From: Lacrimispora amygdalina
GTDB taxonomy: Bacteria > Bacillota > Clostridia > Lachnospirales > Lachnospiraceae
Reading direction: 5' to 3'
DNA length: 64,000 nucleotides
Assembly: GCF_900205965.1 (NCBI RefSeq)
Contig: NZ_OAOF01000022.1
Span: forward strand, 1 to 64,000
Part shown: positions 26,601-37,900 of the stretch, in pieces
Numbering within the stretch: the stretch's first letter is position 1
Layout of the letters: each line of letters opens with the position of its first letter
The notes under the pieces: model-generated
What the model saw: only the letters and a program-made list of their open reading frames with translations
Told to the model about the DNA's origin: nothing
The model's database searches: none
Program-made: the position numbers and the translations under genes

Positions 26601-29600
26601 ATAACCAACCCTTGTTGGATCTTGCGGATTTTCTAGACTTCCACCAATAGGGACTTCAGTTTCGTCTATTATGCTTCCATCCCAATCCTTCCAAGTAACT
26701 AAACTTGAAACCCTTAACCATTTTGCATCTAAAGTCAAATTATTTGCAGGCATTAATTCTGGAACAGCATTTAATTCATTTCCATGAACTTCCCATTTAT
26801 CAAATTTATAAAATCTTTTATTTAGTTTAGAAGAACTTTCAGTCAACTTTTGTTGGATAGAATCTTCAAAGTTAATATCAAATGTATCATTTTGTTCGGC
26901 ATTATTAAAATTTAAAGATAATGTGTACTTGTTCCTGTTATAAATTGGATATATTCCTATATCGTCATTTGAATCTTTGGGATCAGAACTCCAACCGTCA
27001 AAATGATAACCTTGTTTATTTGGTGGTGTTGGATACACTATATCTTTACTGTTGTCAATAGGATACCACCCATCATCTATTATATTTCCATTTTCATCCT
27101 TCCAAATTATATGCTTGTATGTTTTTGTCCAATGTGCATACAATATAGTATTTGCATCAGGCATTGTATTTCCTGATTTATTTATTTTTGATCCTCCATA
27201 AGGTAATGTATACCATCCATCAAAAGAATGGTATTCTCTTGAAACATTATTTGAAGCTTCACTTATTGCTTGATCTATAGATTCTCCAAAATCAAAATTT
27301 AAATATTTATAATTGTCTCCGTAAATCTTGCCACCATTTGGATCTAAAGTTAAAGTATAATTATTTTTACTGTATTGAGCTATTATTGTTGTATTTTCTG
27401 ATACATTATTATAATTTCCTAACCAGCCCGTAAATGTATATCCAGATCTTATTGGATTTATTGGTGGTGTTGAATAGGCTCCAAATTCTACTTGTTCTGA
27501 TTTTAACAAATAACCATTCCAATCAACATACTTTACATTAAATTTATTTTTGGACCATATTAAATGAATTATGATATCGTATGTTGGCGGTATACTTTTG
27601 GGTAATCCAGATTTTCTAACACCAGATTCAGTATAATCAAAACCTACCAATGTATAACCTTCTTTGTAAGCATGTTCAATAAGCCAATTTCCCATTAATG
27701 TTTTAATTTCATCTTCTGTTATTGTAAAAATTGTGTGGAATGCGAAATCACTTTGACCTAAAATGGTACCTCCGTCTGAGTCTACAGGTACATCTCCTCC
27801 TTTTATAGCATAATTTGCTTTTAGTGTTATGTCTGAATTTATATTGGATGCAGTTTCCCATGAATAGAATTTTTCTCCAACTTTACATTTCACAACTAAA
27901 TCAGAGGGTGGTGTTGGGCTATTTGATCCTTTTGCTACCCATTCAGAATAAACTTCATTACCCAAGTAATCAACGTATGTCACTTTAAATTCATTTCTTG
28001 TCCAATGAGCATAAAGTATTAAATTATTGTTTGGCATATAATTTTCTGATGTGCTGCTAAATCTTCCATTTGAATTCGCATTATCTGAATTACTATACCA
28101 TCCATTGAATTTATAATGTTTCATTGATGGTATTTTACCATTATCTTCATAAATTGTAGAATTTAATGCGCTTCCAACTTCCTTTTGTTCTAATAACATT
28201 TTAATAGATTCATCATTTAAAAAACATCCACCATTTGCATCTATAGTAAGATCAAATTTTAATTTCTCTTCTTTCTCATATTTAGGTTTAAATATAACAT
28301 TGCTGCATATATTATTTATTGTTGAAAGTTCATCTGTTATATTGTACCAACCTAATAAAGTGTAATCTTCTTTTAATGGAGCATTTGGTGAATTTGTTAT
28401 TGCAGAACCAGCATTTATATCCATTTCAGATATTATGTTTCCACTTTCATCTTGAAATTGCACATGATATTTTTCATTAATTGGTACATAATAAGCGTAA
28501 TATCTGTCATCAACTTTATCAAATGTATAAGTCGAATCTAACCTTTTACCATTTCCATCAGGTTCTGAAAAATAGCCAACTAAAACGTGTGTTTTTTCAT
28601 AATAATTTGCACCAGGTCCAAAAAAATCTTTTGCTCTCATACCTACTGGTAAACTAAGTTTATCTGTACCTTTTTTAAATTTTTCCATTATATTTTGGCC
28701 AAAATAATCAGCTACAGATATACTTTCAAAGTATGGAACATTATCTTCCCATATATCATATGAGCTATTAAATAAATCTTTATTATTATTATTAAATGGA
28801 GCCAATCCCATATAATCATATCCATTTATTAATATAAGAGATGGTTTATTTTCTGGTATCCACAAACCATAAAAAGTAAGGCCTGAAATTTGATGAAAAC
28901 TTCTAGTTGGCAGGCTAATGTTCTTGCTCAAAATTGGAGCTCCTGGTATTCTGTCATTCCTATTATCCATATCACTTCTTAAACCTTGAAATGTATAATT
29001 AGCGTATAATTGAGGTGGATTATTTTTCCAATTTTTCACATATTGACTGTCATTAGTTAATGGGTTTAAAACATCGTTATAAAGAAATCTAAATGTTGGT
29101 ACCCAACCTAAAAATATATCTCCTTCGTGCCTTAATTCTTTTAATTCTATTTTTTCATCATCATATTGCCAAAAATTTTGATAGTAATCTTTTTGATCTT
29201 CAAAAAATTGTATACCAAAATCTCCAAGATATTGTTTATCTTCAAATTGAGATTGTGTATCTGCCTCATTTGGGTTATTTCTTATTGTATACCATTCTTT
29301 TTGACCATCTGACCTTGCAGATATAAATACTGCAGTTAATGTTTTATTTCCTTGAATGTTTAAATGAGAAGAGCTCCATTTTTTAAAGATATAGTTTGCT
29401 CTTTTTGGTTTTTTGGGTAAAATAGCATTTGATCCTGCTTTTACATACTGTTGATCCAACACAGACCCATTCCAATTTACAAACTTGACCAAATATACAC
29501 TTTTCCACTGAGCATATATATCTTTTTTACCGCTTAAAATATCTGATTCCGTTATTGAACTAATTGGGTTCCCTAATGATGCACTATCGTACCAATCAGG

Positions 29601-31856
29601 TTCATATCCAGATCTTTTTAAATTTTTAAATTGATTATTTAAAAACTCATTTGATTTTTTTATTACATCATTTATATCTGATACATCTTCAAATTTTATT
29701 GTTTTTGTATCCAACTGAATTGTTGTTCCAGTTTCAGGATCAATATCCTCAAATTTACCACCATTGGCGTATAAATTTATCCTGAACCCATTTTCTACAT
29801 ACTGTGCTGTTATAACTGTATCTATTCCAATTTTTGTATTTTCGTTTAAGTCTTTATCCCAACCTAAAAATCTATAACCAGATCTTGATGGATTCGGTGG
29901 TATTTCTATTGGATCACCATAATTTACAGTTTTTTCACTAATTATTGACCCATCCCAATCTTTAAATGTTATCTTACTCGATTGGTTAGCAACTCCCAAG
30001 TAAACAGTGTATCTTACTAAATCCTTTTTATCCTGCTTGTCAGAAGGGCAAATAGGTTTTGATAAATCTATTTCATTATTTTGTTCTGGATCAGTAAACA
30101 AACCTACAAATTTTTTGTCAGATCTAACATATGCCATAATGTCACTTAAATCTTTAGGCCAAATTATATCACCATACTTTGTACCACCTGATCCTATAGG
30201 CCAAGATGAAGAAGAATATTTATTTTTAGGGTAATCCGAAGGTGGATAATAAAGATCAAAAATAACCCTTTTTACTGCTTTTTTAAGATAAATGTTAGTA
30301 ACATGATCTTTTGGATACCAACTTGAAGATGTTTCTGCTGAGATAACAGAACCAGATGAATTCATATCAGATGTGTCTGTCCAATACCCATCCACATATC
30401 CAGGAGCATATAATTTACTTGAATTTATTAAATCCGGAAAATAATATTTTGCTAAATCTTGTCCTACAACTGTTGATTTAGCTTTTATTTCTGCAGGGAG
30501 TGTAGTTTCGTCTATACCATAACCATAATGCATTTTATATGTAACATCGAAATTTTCCCATTTTCCATAAAGATTTAAAGTTGAATTACCCATTAACATT
30601 TCTGGTGTAACTGGATCGCCTGAACAATATTGGTTCAAATACCACCCTTTAAACTCCATACCTTTACCAACTGGGAATGCATCCATAAATGTACCTATTG
30701 GATCACCAAAATATACACTTTTATATTTATACGTTGTGGTATCTCCTATAGGATAATTTCTATAAAACATTACAGTATATTGATTTTTTCTCCACTTTGC
30801 GTAAATTGTGGTATCAGATGTAACTTTTGTAGAATCATAAAAATTTGAACCGCTTCCATCTGGTTGATAATTCCACCCATCAAATGTATAACCTGCTCTA
30901 TTAACATTTGATTTTATTGCATTCATGTCAGAATAAGTCATGGCTGTATTTATAGTTAAATCTTTTTCGTATGTGCTACTGTTATAAATTGTTCCGCCAT
31001 TTGCATCAAATGTTAATTTACATGTTGTTGGAGCTTCTGCCATTAGCATCATTGTTTTAAATTGCCTCATAGGCCAAACGCTTCCATTAATATCAGCATA
31101 ATACCATTGTTCTACCGAATCACGCTCATTTAAAATTTGACCGTAGAAAAAGTAGCCCAAATCGGTATTTTGGATCTCATCATCCGTCTTTTCATCTGAT
31201 TCCACTAATCCATTTACGGACCAGATAGCATAGGTGCTGTGGTCCCAGTTTTCAAATGATTCACTTTCCTCCCGATCAAAAAGAAAAATACTCTCTGAAT
31301 CGTTTAAAAGTTTCCATGACAGATTCGTCCATGCCTTCTGATCAGGCTGTACACTTTTATAAAGATAGGGAGCCAGCGTAATATATTCGTCTTCTAAATC
31401 AACATTATCTGAATATTGGCTGTTATCATCAATATCCAGATTACCATCTGATGTTAAACAATACCAATGCGGTGATTCTGTCTCGCCATTAAAATAACCA
31501 TAATCCCTATATTGTACTACTCCGTACCGATCCTCAAACTGCCAAAACTGATTTTTTAAGTCTGTTGCTCTTGAATAAAATTTCGGTATTTCCTCATCTT
31601 TTGGTTCGACTTTCACAAAATTCTTCTCGGCTTCAGATTTTGTTGCATTCGTTAACGAATCGGCTTCTGACGGAGTTGCTTTATATGAATAATCAGCTTC
31701 TGAGGGAGTTGCCTTTTCGTCCCACAGAATATCTTCTATTGACTGATTATCTCCACTTGAAGCTAATGAGTTTATTGGTGGTGTGTAGCCAACAGAAGTA
31801 ACAATAATAACTAATACAAGGAATAAACTTAAAGCTCTCTTAGTTCTTTTTCCCAT
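23607..31856 (-). CDS. Giant InlB-repeat surface protein with cell-wall-binding C-terminus (2749 aa)
   Basis: Signal peptide MGKRTKRALSLFLVLVIIV with cleavage near SLASS (about 33), then an acidic spacer with the ATPSEAD motif repeated, a Lachnospiraceae trademark. Residues about 280-2450 are dozens of Listeria-Bacteroides (InlB B) repeats (LTLDGNGG ... GYTFAGWDK ... ITAQY). A Pro/Glu linker (EPTKPEPTKPEPSKASED, about 2545) precedes a choline-binding-like wall-binding module at about 2615-2749 (GWQNIDGYWYYF, ending TPDGYNVDENGKW). Expected to be non-covalently wall-attached and to act as a long adhesive or spacer fibre. Start follows TAGGAGGAAAGAC. Monocistronic. Confidence 0.92.
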   Translation of the reverse strand: MGKRTKRALSLFLVLVIIVTSVGYTPPINSLASSGDNQSIEDILWDEKATPSEADYSYKATPSEADSLTNATKSEAEKNFVKVEPKDEEIPKFYSRATDLKNQFWQFEDRYGVVQYRDYGYFNGETESPHWYCLTSDGNLDIDDNSQYSDNVDLEDEYITLAPYLYKSVQPDQKAWTNLSWKLLNDSESIFLFDREESESFENWDHSTYAIWSVNGLVESDEKTDDEIQNTDLGYFFYGQILNERDSVEQWYYADINGSVWPMRQFKTMMLMAEAPTTCKLTFDANGGTIYNSSTYEKDLTINTAMTYSDMNAIKSNVNRAGYTFDGWNYQPDGSGSNFYDSTKVTSDTTIYAKWRKNQYTVMFYRNYPIGDTTTYKYKSVYFGDPIGTFMDAFPVGKGMEFKGWYLNQYCSGDPVTPEMLMGNSTLNLYGKWENFDVTYKMHYGYGIDETTLPAEIKAKSTVVGQDLAKYYFPDLINSSKLYAPGYVDGYWTDTSDMNSSGSVISAETSSSWYPKDHVTNIYLKKAVKRVIFDLYYPPSDYPKNKYSSSSWPIGSGGTKYGDIIWPKDLSDIMAYVRSDKKFVGLFTDPEQNNEIDLSKPICPSDKQDKKDLVRYTVYLGVANQSSKITFKDWDGSIISEKTVNYGDPIEIPPNPSRSGYRFLGWDKDLNENTKIGIDTVITAQYVENGFRINLYANGGKFEDIDPETGTTIQLDTKTIKFEDVSDINDVIKKSNEFLNNQFKNLKRSGYEPDWYDSASLGNPISSITESDILSGKKDIYAQWKSVYLVKFVNWNGSVLDQQYVKAGSNAILPKKPKRANYIFKKWSSSHLNIQGNKTLTAVFISARSDGQKEWYTIRNNPNEADTQSQFEDKQYLGDFGIQFFEDQKDYYQNFWQYDDEKIELKELRHEGDIFLGWVPTFRFLYNDVLNPLTNDSQYVKNWKNNPPQLYANYTFQGLRSDMDNRNDRIPGAPILSKNISLPTRSFHQISGLTFYGLWIPENKPSLILINGYDYMGLAPFNNNNKDLFNSSYDIWEDNVPYFESISVADYFGQNIMEKFKKGTDKLSLPVGMRAKDFFGPGANYYEKTHVLVGYFSEPDGNGKRLDSTYTFDKVDDRYYAYYVPINEKYHVQFQDESGNIISEMDINAGSAITNSPNAPLKEDYTLLGWYNITDELSTINNICSNVIFKPKYEKEEKLKFDLTIDANGGCFLNDESIKMLLEQKEVGSALNSTIYEDNGKIPSMKHYKFNGWYSNSDNANSNGRFSSTSENYMPNNNLILYAHWTRNEFKVTYVDYLGNEVYSEWVAKGSNSPTPPSDLVVKCKVGEKFYSWETASNINSDITLKANYAIKGGDVPVDSDGGTILGQSDFAFHTIFTITEDEIKTLMGNWLIEHAYKEGYTLVGFDYTESGVRKSGLPKSIPPTYDIIIHLIWSKNKFNVKYVDWNGYLLKSEQVEFGAYSTPPINPIRSGYTFTGWLGNYNNVSENTTIIAQYSKNNYTLTLDPNGGKIYGDNYKYLNFDFGESIDQAISEASNNVSREYHSFDGWYTLPYGGSKINKSGNTMPDANTILYAHWTKTYKHIIWKDENGNIIDDGWYPIDNSKDIVYPTPPNKQGYHFDGWSSDPKDSNDDIGIYPIYNRNKYTLSLNFNNAEQNDTFDINFEDSIQQKLTESSSKLNKRFYKFDKWEVHGNELNAVPELMPANNLTLDAKWLRVSSLVTWKDWDGSIIDETEVPIGGSLENPQDPTRVGYDFVGWSDVASNVTDHKIIVAQYSSNKYLLTLDGNGGTLNGQNLVTKEFSYNESFDQTLIDSKDILLRTYYVFDGWYTDPLGGKRYSDNGNAMPTSALTIYAHWARSSSLVTYKDWNGTVLKTQEVPIGKNATPPEDPERAGYTFAGWDKISTDIQDHTIITAKYTINGYKLTLDGNGGMIDGKATKEQGFVYNESIDQMLKGGEDSINRKYYNFDGWYTEAAGGDKYTYIGNTMPASNLTIYAHWTRTSSLVTYKDWDGTVLKTQEVVIKADATPPENPNRTGYTFIGWDHNSSGIEDHTIITAQYTINNFMLILNGNGGTVNGNEMKLQTIPYGESFDQMLIDGRNEASREYYDFNGWFTMPVAGDEYAYSGNKMPDTNLTIYAHWVRSSSLVTYKDWNGAIIKSQKVSIGEDATPPEIPNRTGYTFVGWDKSSSNIQDHTIITAQYSTNKNRVILDGNGGTFDGDPIKTQEINYGELFDQLLINGKNIVSQKYFTFDGWYSSPTGGEHYSYTGNIMPNSDITIYAHWVRNYVTVTYKDWDGKILKTQKIAEGSDAASPVEPDRVGYAFAGWDKPSTDIQFDTVITAQYTINFHTLSLSGNGGLISGSATKDQSFSYGESFDQILIDERSNASRVGYTFAGWFSHPTEGSLYSYSGNSMPDSNITIYAHWIPNKYTIHFEKNLSNIEKNPADRAVIYGGVIGELPVLNAKGYTFDGWYTEAIDGNKIGADTPSPLGDKTYYGHWILNWIDNGDGTHTRPGTDNTWNTDDDEIWQNGPDGSPGTDDDYKKIDENPSPEPTKPEPTKPEPSKASEDSSEDNSEVTYPVIDSKIKPTVPDTGGTFTVNPNNPYDVTYTKPDGTLASDEWVGDGKEWYHVGTNGKLNYDWYLEGQKTWYKLNKDPGEKFGTALIGWNYESMDDKMYFFDPKTTQMLTGWQNIDGYWYYFTPANEAQTYFGNNSKGWLYDSTRPGKPYGSMYKKEKTPDGYNVDENGKWIK
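24800..27480 (-). repeat. About 425-bp tandem InlB-type coding repeats
   Basis: Direct repeats of about 142 codons recur inside the giant gene. The segment encoding ITAQYxxN is found near 24829, 25257, 25680, 26107 and 26538, so the spacing is 423-431 bp. Copies beyond 26.7 kb are more diverged. Each unit combines two InlB repeats. Such near-identical spacing allows unequal recombination and length change. Confidence 0.8.
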
Positions 31857-31925
31857 GTCTTTCCTCCTATTTTTTTATTTCATTTTTATTATGTGATTTT
31901 TCCTTACACATTTGGGCTAAAACAC

Positions 31926-31961
31926 ATACTGCCGATTACCTTGGTAAGTAATCAGCAGTAT
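31926..31961 (-). terminator. Interrupted-stem terminator
   Basis: Two paired segments, ATACTGC/GCAGTAT and GATTAC/GTAATC, form a 13-bp interrupted hairpin just after the 2144-aa gene. The T-run on the minus strand is weak (TGTGTTTTAG), so confidence is moderate. Confidence 0.5.
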
Positions 31962-31978
31962 ATTTTGGGATCAGGTTT

Positions 31979-34900
31979 TTATTTTGCGGTTCTGGTTATA
32001 ACAACTCCATTTACTACCCATTCGCCTTTTTCATTAACGGTGTATCCATCTGGTGTCTGGCAGTTTCTTAAAAGCCTTCCTCTTGCACCATCGGAGTTTT
32101 GATTGAAATAATAGCTTCTTTCTATTCCGTCATCTCCTTTAATCCAGTTCCAGCCAATAAGCATTCGGCCCAGCGTATTATCAGATACAGAATTTAAATA
32201 ATATGTGTTTCCGTCTATTGGATCAATAAACCAGCTAGTCAGCATAAATCCATCCTTGTCAAATCGGAACCAATCAAATGGACTTTGTCCTTTTGATGTG
32301 TCAGCATATGGATTTGAAATAGCTGCCCATTCATTTGCGTAGGTTCTTCCAGCAGTAAATAACCATTTACCATTCACGGATTGTGTCCATTGTCCTGAAA
32401 CTACATAGTCTGGGAGAGTAGCTTTTTGCGTTTTTGTTCCAGATGGTGTAACTCCTGTGGATCCGCCTCTGCCGCCTCCGCCAGAACTACTTCCACCTCC
32501 ACCAGATGGCGTATAGGTATTATTTATGTATTTCAGATTAATCTTTATATTACTCTGATCTGCCATCCTTCCATCTTTCGAAGATGCTGTAATTACGGCA
32601 TTTGTACTTGAAACATACTTTGATCCCGTTTCATAATATGGATTTTTTAAAGCTTCTTTAATAAACGAAGAGGCTTCATTACTGAATGTTGTCGCGTCAG
32701 TCCTTGATGGAGTTATAAATTTAATATTACCACTCTGGTCAACCGTTAATAAAGTACCATCTGACGTAGTGAATACAATATATTTTTCATTTGCATCAAC
32801 AGAATTGATAATAGCTGATATTGATGTGTCTAAGTCACCGCTAAATATATATGTTGGATTAGAACGACTTCCAGATGCCGTTAGTGTAACATCTATTGTT
32901 TTTTCATTCTGAGACAATTTAACATCTTCATATCTAAAATTGACTATTACATTACAACTATCCTTCAAACTGGAATCCTTATTTGTTACATTTACTGTAA
33001 CTTTCTTTTGACCGTAATATTTACCTTCCGCTACAATCTGTTTCATCCAGTCAGCGTTTATGACAGGTTCAATATTTCCGTTATCATCTACTTTTACAAT
33101 AGAGGGCTTTTCACTTGACCAATATGAATTATTGTCCTGCCCTGGTTCAACATATATTTTTGACCTTAGTTTGCGAACATTGTTACCACTCCATACAACC
33201 TCCGAATTAACAGATCTTGATTTCTGTGTTAATACAATATCATATACTTGATCATGATTGTCCACGATTGCTTGATCATAACGGAAGTTTACTGTAATTA
33301 GACAGGTATCCGCCGTTGCACCTGTTGTTGGATGGGCTGCTGTAATTGTAACAGTTTTGGTTCCACTATGAGAAGCTTCTCCATATGTCTGTGCCTCGTC
33401 TATTATATTCTTAATCCAAGTGTCTTTATTGACAGTTACATTCCCGTCAGCATCAACAGTAGCAATACTCTCATCGGATGAATGCCATTTTGGAGTGATG
33501 TCTTTTCCATTTTCGTCATAAATATGAGCTTTTAACTTAACGACATTGCTTCCCGCCCAATGTGATTTTGCAGAATTCGTTTGACTATCCTGTATATATG
33601 CAATATTAAATGTTTCCTCGTGAGACTCTAAGACAGCTTTATCATAGCGGAAATTTATTGTTACTTTATAACTGTCTGTAGTTATTTTCCCATTGATTTC
33701 CTTCTTGGCTGTAACAATTCCACTTACACTACCTTTTGTTTCGTTTGAACCTATAACATCTTCCCAATTTCCTTTGATGGGAACCAAATATCCATTGCTA
33801 TCAATTTTTGCATAATTTTTAATATCTCCGGACAATTGATAAGTAGCATCATTTTCCTTTACACCGTCGGATGTGTAGGTGGTATCTTTTAATTTCACAA
33901 TTCCATATGACCACTTTCTGGTTTCAGGATTATTCACGGAATAATTTCCCTGTGTTGCAACTACGCCCAGTGTAATATTTCTATCTTTAACAGACGCTTT
34001 CCTGATATCGTAAGTTTCATTTGCCGTATTAGATGTAATAACTTCCGGAGATGCAGTATATCCATTAGGCAGTTCCGTCACAGTTTCCGCTTTCAGATCC
34101 GTGCCATCATATCGGAAATTGACTGTTACCGGAATTTCCTTTACTGAGGTCCCATTTGGTGTTTTTGCTTTTATAATAAGCTTTTTAATTCCTTTATTTC
34201 CTTCTGCCCTGTTTTCAATAATAGCATTAATCCAATTTGCACCTTTATTAACATTCACATATTTTTCGCCCGTTGAAGAATCACTAATTGAAATAATTCC
34301 ATTACTTATGATTTCTCCTGTTTCATCATATATTGTAAATTGTGGTGTTTCTTCAGTACCTGTCGCCGTTGCATCAATTTCTTTACCATCAATACCAGTC
34401 CAAGACTGCTTTTCAGTTATATCAGTATCAGCCAAACTTATAGCAGTGTCTTTTGTCAGCACAGTTTCAAACTTAATTCCATCTTTTATTTCTGAATCCA
34501 TTGTCTGTGCGACAAATGTAATATTAATATCTTTGTAATCAACTAGGCTTCCATTTCGATTAGATGTTGCAATAATTCTTACCGGGACCGTAGTTCCGTC
34601 TAACTTTCCACTGGATATCATGCTCTGAATCCAAGGAGAATAACCCAAATCATTTAACCCTGTTGTTTCGCTAAAACCTCTAACTATAATCTGCCCAGTA
34701 TGAGGATCTATATATAAAACATCAGATACATTTAGTTTGGAACCTTCGCCTGCTTTTGGATTTGCCAATGACCATGTTACAGAATCATCATATGGCTGGT
34801 ATAGTGGATCTTTATTATCTTTTCCCGGTGTAACCGTTGCTGTCATGATTTGCCCAATTCCATTTGCTAAAGGCGTTAAATTCACATCGTTTGTTCTAGT

Positions 34901-37900
34901 AATAACACGGCTTGTTACTTCTGAATTTTTATCTCCTTCAAAAGTATAATTAATTTTATAGCCGCCTATATTATTAGCATTATTAATCTTCACATTTGTA
35001 GGCATGATTTCAGTATTATCTACTGTTTTAAAGTTTACAATTACTTTGCATGTATCCGTAACAGAATTTGTATTATCATCATGGGCTGATACTTTTACGT
35101 ATTTCTCGTATGTAGTAACATCACCTGGAACTTTCTTAAGTTCCTTCGTATAATTGGTGTCCTGATCTGTAATAATTGGAGCAATTGCTGCATTATCACA
35201 GCTGCTAGATGTTATTCCCTTTAATGTTACAGAGGCATTGTAATAAGCCTTTTCTCCAGTACCAGCGACAGAGACATTAATCGTACCGTCATCTGAGGTA
35301 TTCTCATCATTTTCTACTGATTTATTCTTAATGTCTTCAAAAGATTCTCCAGCTTTTGGTGTTGATAAATACCATTTTACTTTATTATTATTAAAATAAT
35401 CTGGATCAAAAGTTGCGGTTAAAGCGGATACTGTATTGCTCTTTGCATCAACAGTTTCTCCATTAATGGAATATACTGTGGTTGGATTTGCCCGGTCTCC
35501 TGATATTGTTCTTACTACGTTGTAAGTTATTGAATTTTTATTCATAGCAACATTATTAACAGATACATTCGTGTTATCTATTATATTAAGACTTACATCT
35601 ATTTCAAGATAACCCTTAGGCGGATCAGATGGATCAATTCCATCACCAGATTGTGCAAGACCAGTAATTAAAGCGTGGTAATTATATGGACTATTAGTTG
35701 TAATAGAATCTTTATTACCCTCTGCTTTTTGTATTTGTCTTAATTTTTCAACCTGATTACTTAACTCAGAATCAGCTACATTTATTGTAAATTTCGCTTT
35801 TTTATCAGATGTCAATCCATTTGCGCCTACTGCATTATTAATAATTCTTGTATTTGCTGTATTATTCGTTGACCAAATAAGATTAAAGGAGTCATTCGAC
35901 TTACCATTAATTAGGGAATCTACATAGAAATACTGATTGTTTGAATCTGTCTTTAAATCCACCTTCTCCCACTTGTTTCCATTTGCATCAGTGATGACAC
36001 TACCGTTTTCATCTTTAGCTGTTACAAACCATTTGATTGTGGGATTGTCTCTATCTCCGCTTCTTTCCTGTGTAATATCAAATTTAATTTTTGACGGATT
36101 TAGTGTAACTGCTTTTGCAGCTGCTTTATAATCAGCTCCAATTACAACATCAGACTCAGGCATGGTAAGCCAATAGCCACCATCGTTATAAAGACCTTCT
36201 GTTTCCTCATATACTTCTCCAAAAGGTTCATATTCATTGTACTTATAATATGGATTTGGTGACTTATCTGGATCTAATCGAAATTGAACATTTCCATTTG
36301 ATTGGTTTTTAAAAGAAACATAAACTCTATCTCCTGCTTTATACGCACCCAAATTATCTGCTGTTACAACTGGTTTGTAGCTTCCTTGAATCTGAGCTGT
36401 AATTTTGGCTGCAATGACTCCAGAAACCCGTGGCTCGTTTATCGTTAACAAGTATCCTCTCTCAGGATTTCCTTGATCATCAGCAGTATAATGATTGATA
36501 ACAAAATTATTTTTATTTATTCCGGTTTTCATGATATTTAAAATCCCGTCTTCAAGGACTTCATAGAAATAATCATCTGACGGATTTGTATTAGATCCAG
36601 TAATCAGAGTGTACTTATTATCATCCTTATGCCAATAGCCAATATGAGCATCCAAACCATAGTTTGAATCATCCTGCAGCTTAGATCCACAAATTCCTGT
36701 ATTTGCTTTTGATGCACTATCCGTGAACAAATATGCAATATTTCCATTTTCACCATAGGTGAACCCTGCTCCATTTACTCTCGTTCCTATGAAACAAGCT
36801 GAATAAGAATTTGTTGATGATGGTCGATTAACGCTTCCTGAAAATCTAGCTACTTTAATCTGTCCGCCATCATAACCACCAACAATACCTCCATTCGCAT
36901 AGGCTGCCGTATCACCTATTTCACCCTTTTCCATTTCTGAATTATAAATATCGGAATTTTTTTGGATACCGACAATGCCACCAGAATAGGTCTTGCTATT
37001 TCCATATATATGATTGCCGGAACCCGTATTTGTGCTTACAAAAACATCAACAATGGATGTGTTTTTTGCATACCCTGCAATTCCGCCAACGGCACCATAA
37101 TTGCCATCATTTGTGATACTGTAAACGCCTATATCTTCTGCATTACAATCTTCAATTACCGAGTTTCTCACACTAGCAGATGTTGATGATGACTCAATAT
37201 AACCTACAATTCCACCAACGTTTCTATTACCTTTAACATGACCTCTAACAGTACAGTTTTTTATACTCGCATCCGTTGCTTTTCCAGCTAAGATACCGGT
37301 GTTTGTTGTTCCTTCGATTGTATTTCCATCTGTTTCTATAAGTAAATTTGTTACTGTTGATCCGGCTCCTAAATAACCAAAAAATCCGACATTCTCCTGC
37401 GATTTGATCTGGCTTGAAATTGTTCCAGTTATACCAACTGTATCATTGGTTCCAACTCCAAAATTTATTATTTCCGTACCATCTTCCGCAGTTAAGTGTC
37501 CTTTGAACGCTGTATAGCTTCCACCGGCATTTAAAGGAAATCCGACGGGTATCCATGCACCATTTAAATCATATGTACCAGATTCAATTTTGTAATATTT
37601 ATCAGAGCCATCTTGACCTTGTGCCACATAAGATGCAAAGCCTCTTAGATCATCAACACTATTAATAATATAAGGTTCTTCTTCTGTTCCTGCACCATCA
37701 CTAAGAAAATCTGCTTTATCTCCATACCCTTCTGGCCACATATTGCCAATAGCACTCAATAAAGAAACTTTTAAATTTGTTAATGGAAGTTCAGAGTTTT
37801 TTAGGCTTGTTCCTATATAATTAAGCAAGGACATAGCTGAGTCATAATCAGCATTTTTCACATATTCAAGAACATAATTATAATTAAACTTTTTCTTTAT

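Noticed and set aside
24800..26700. CRISPR-like regular repeats
   Set aside because: The period is about 425 bp, the repeats are protein coding (InlB type), and there are no short palindromic repeats with unique spacers.
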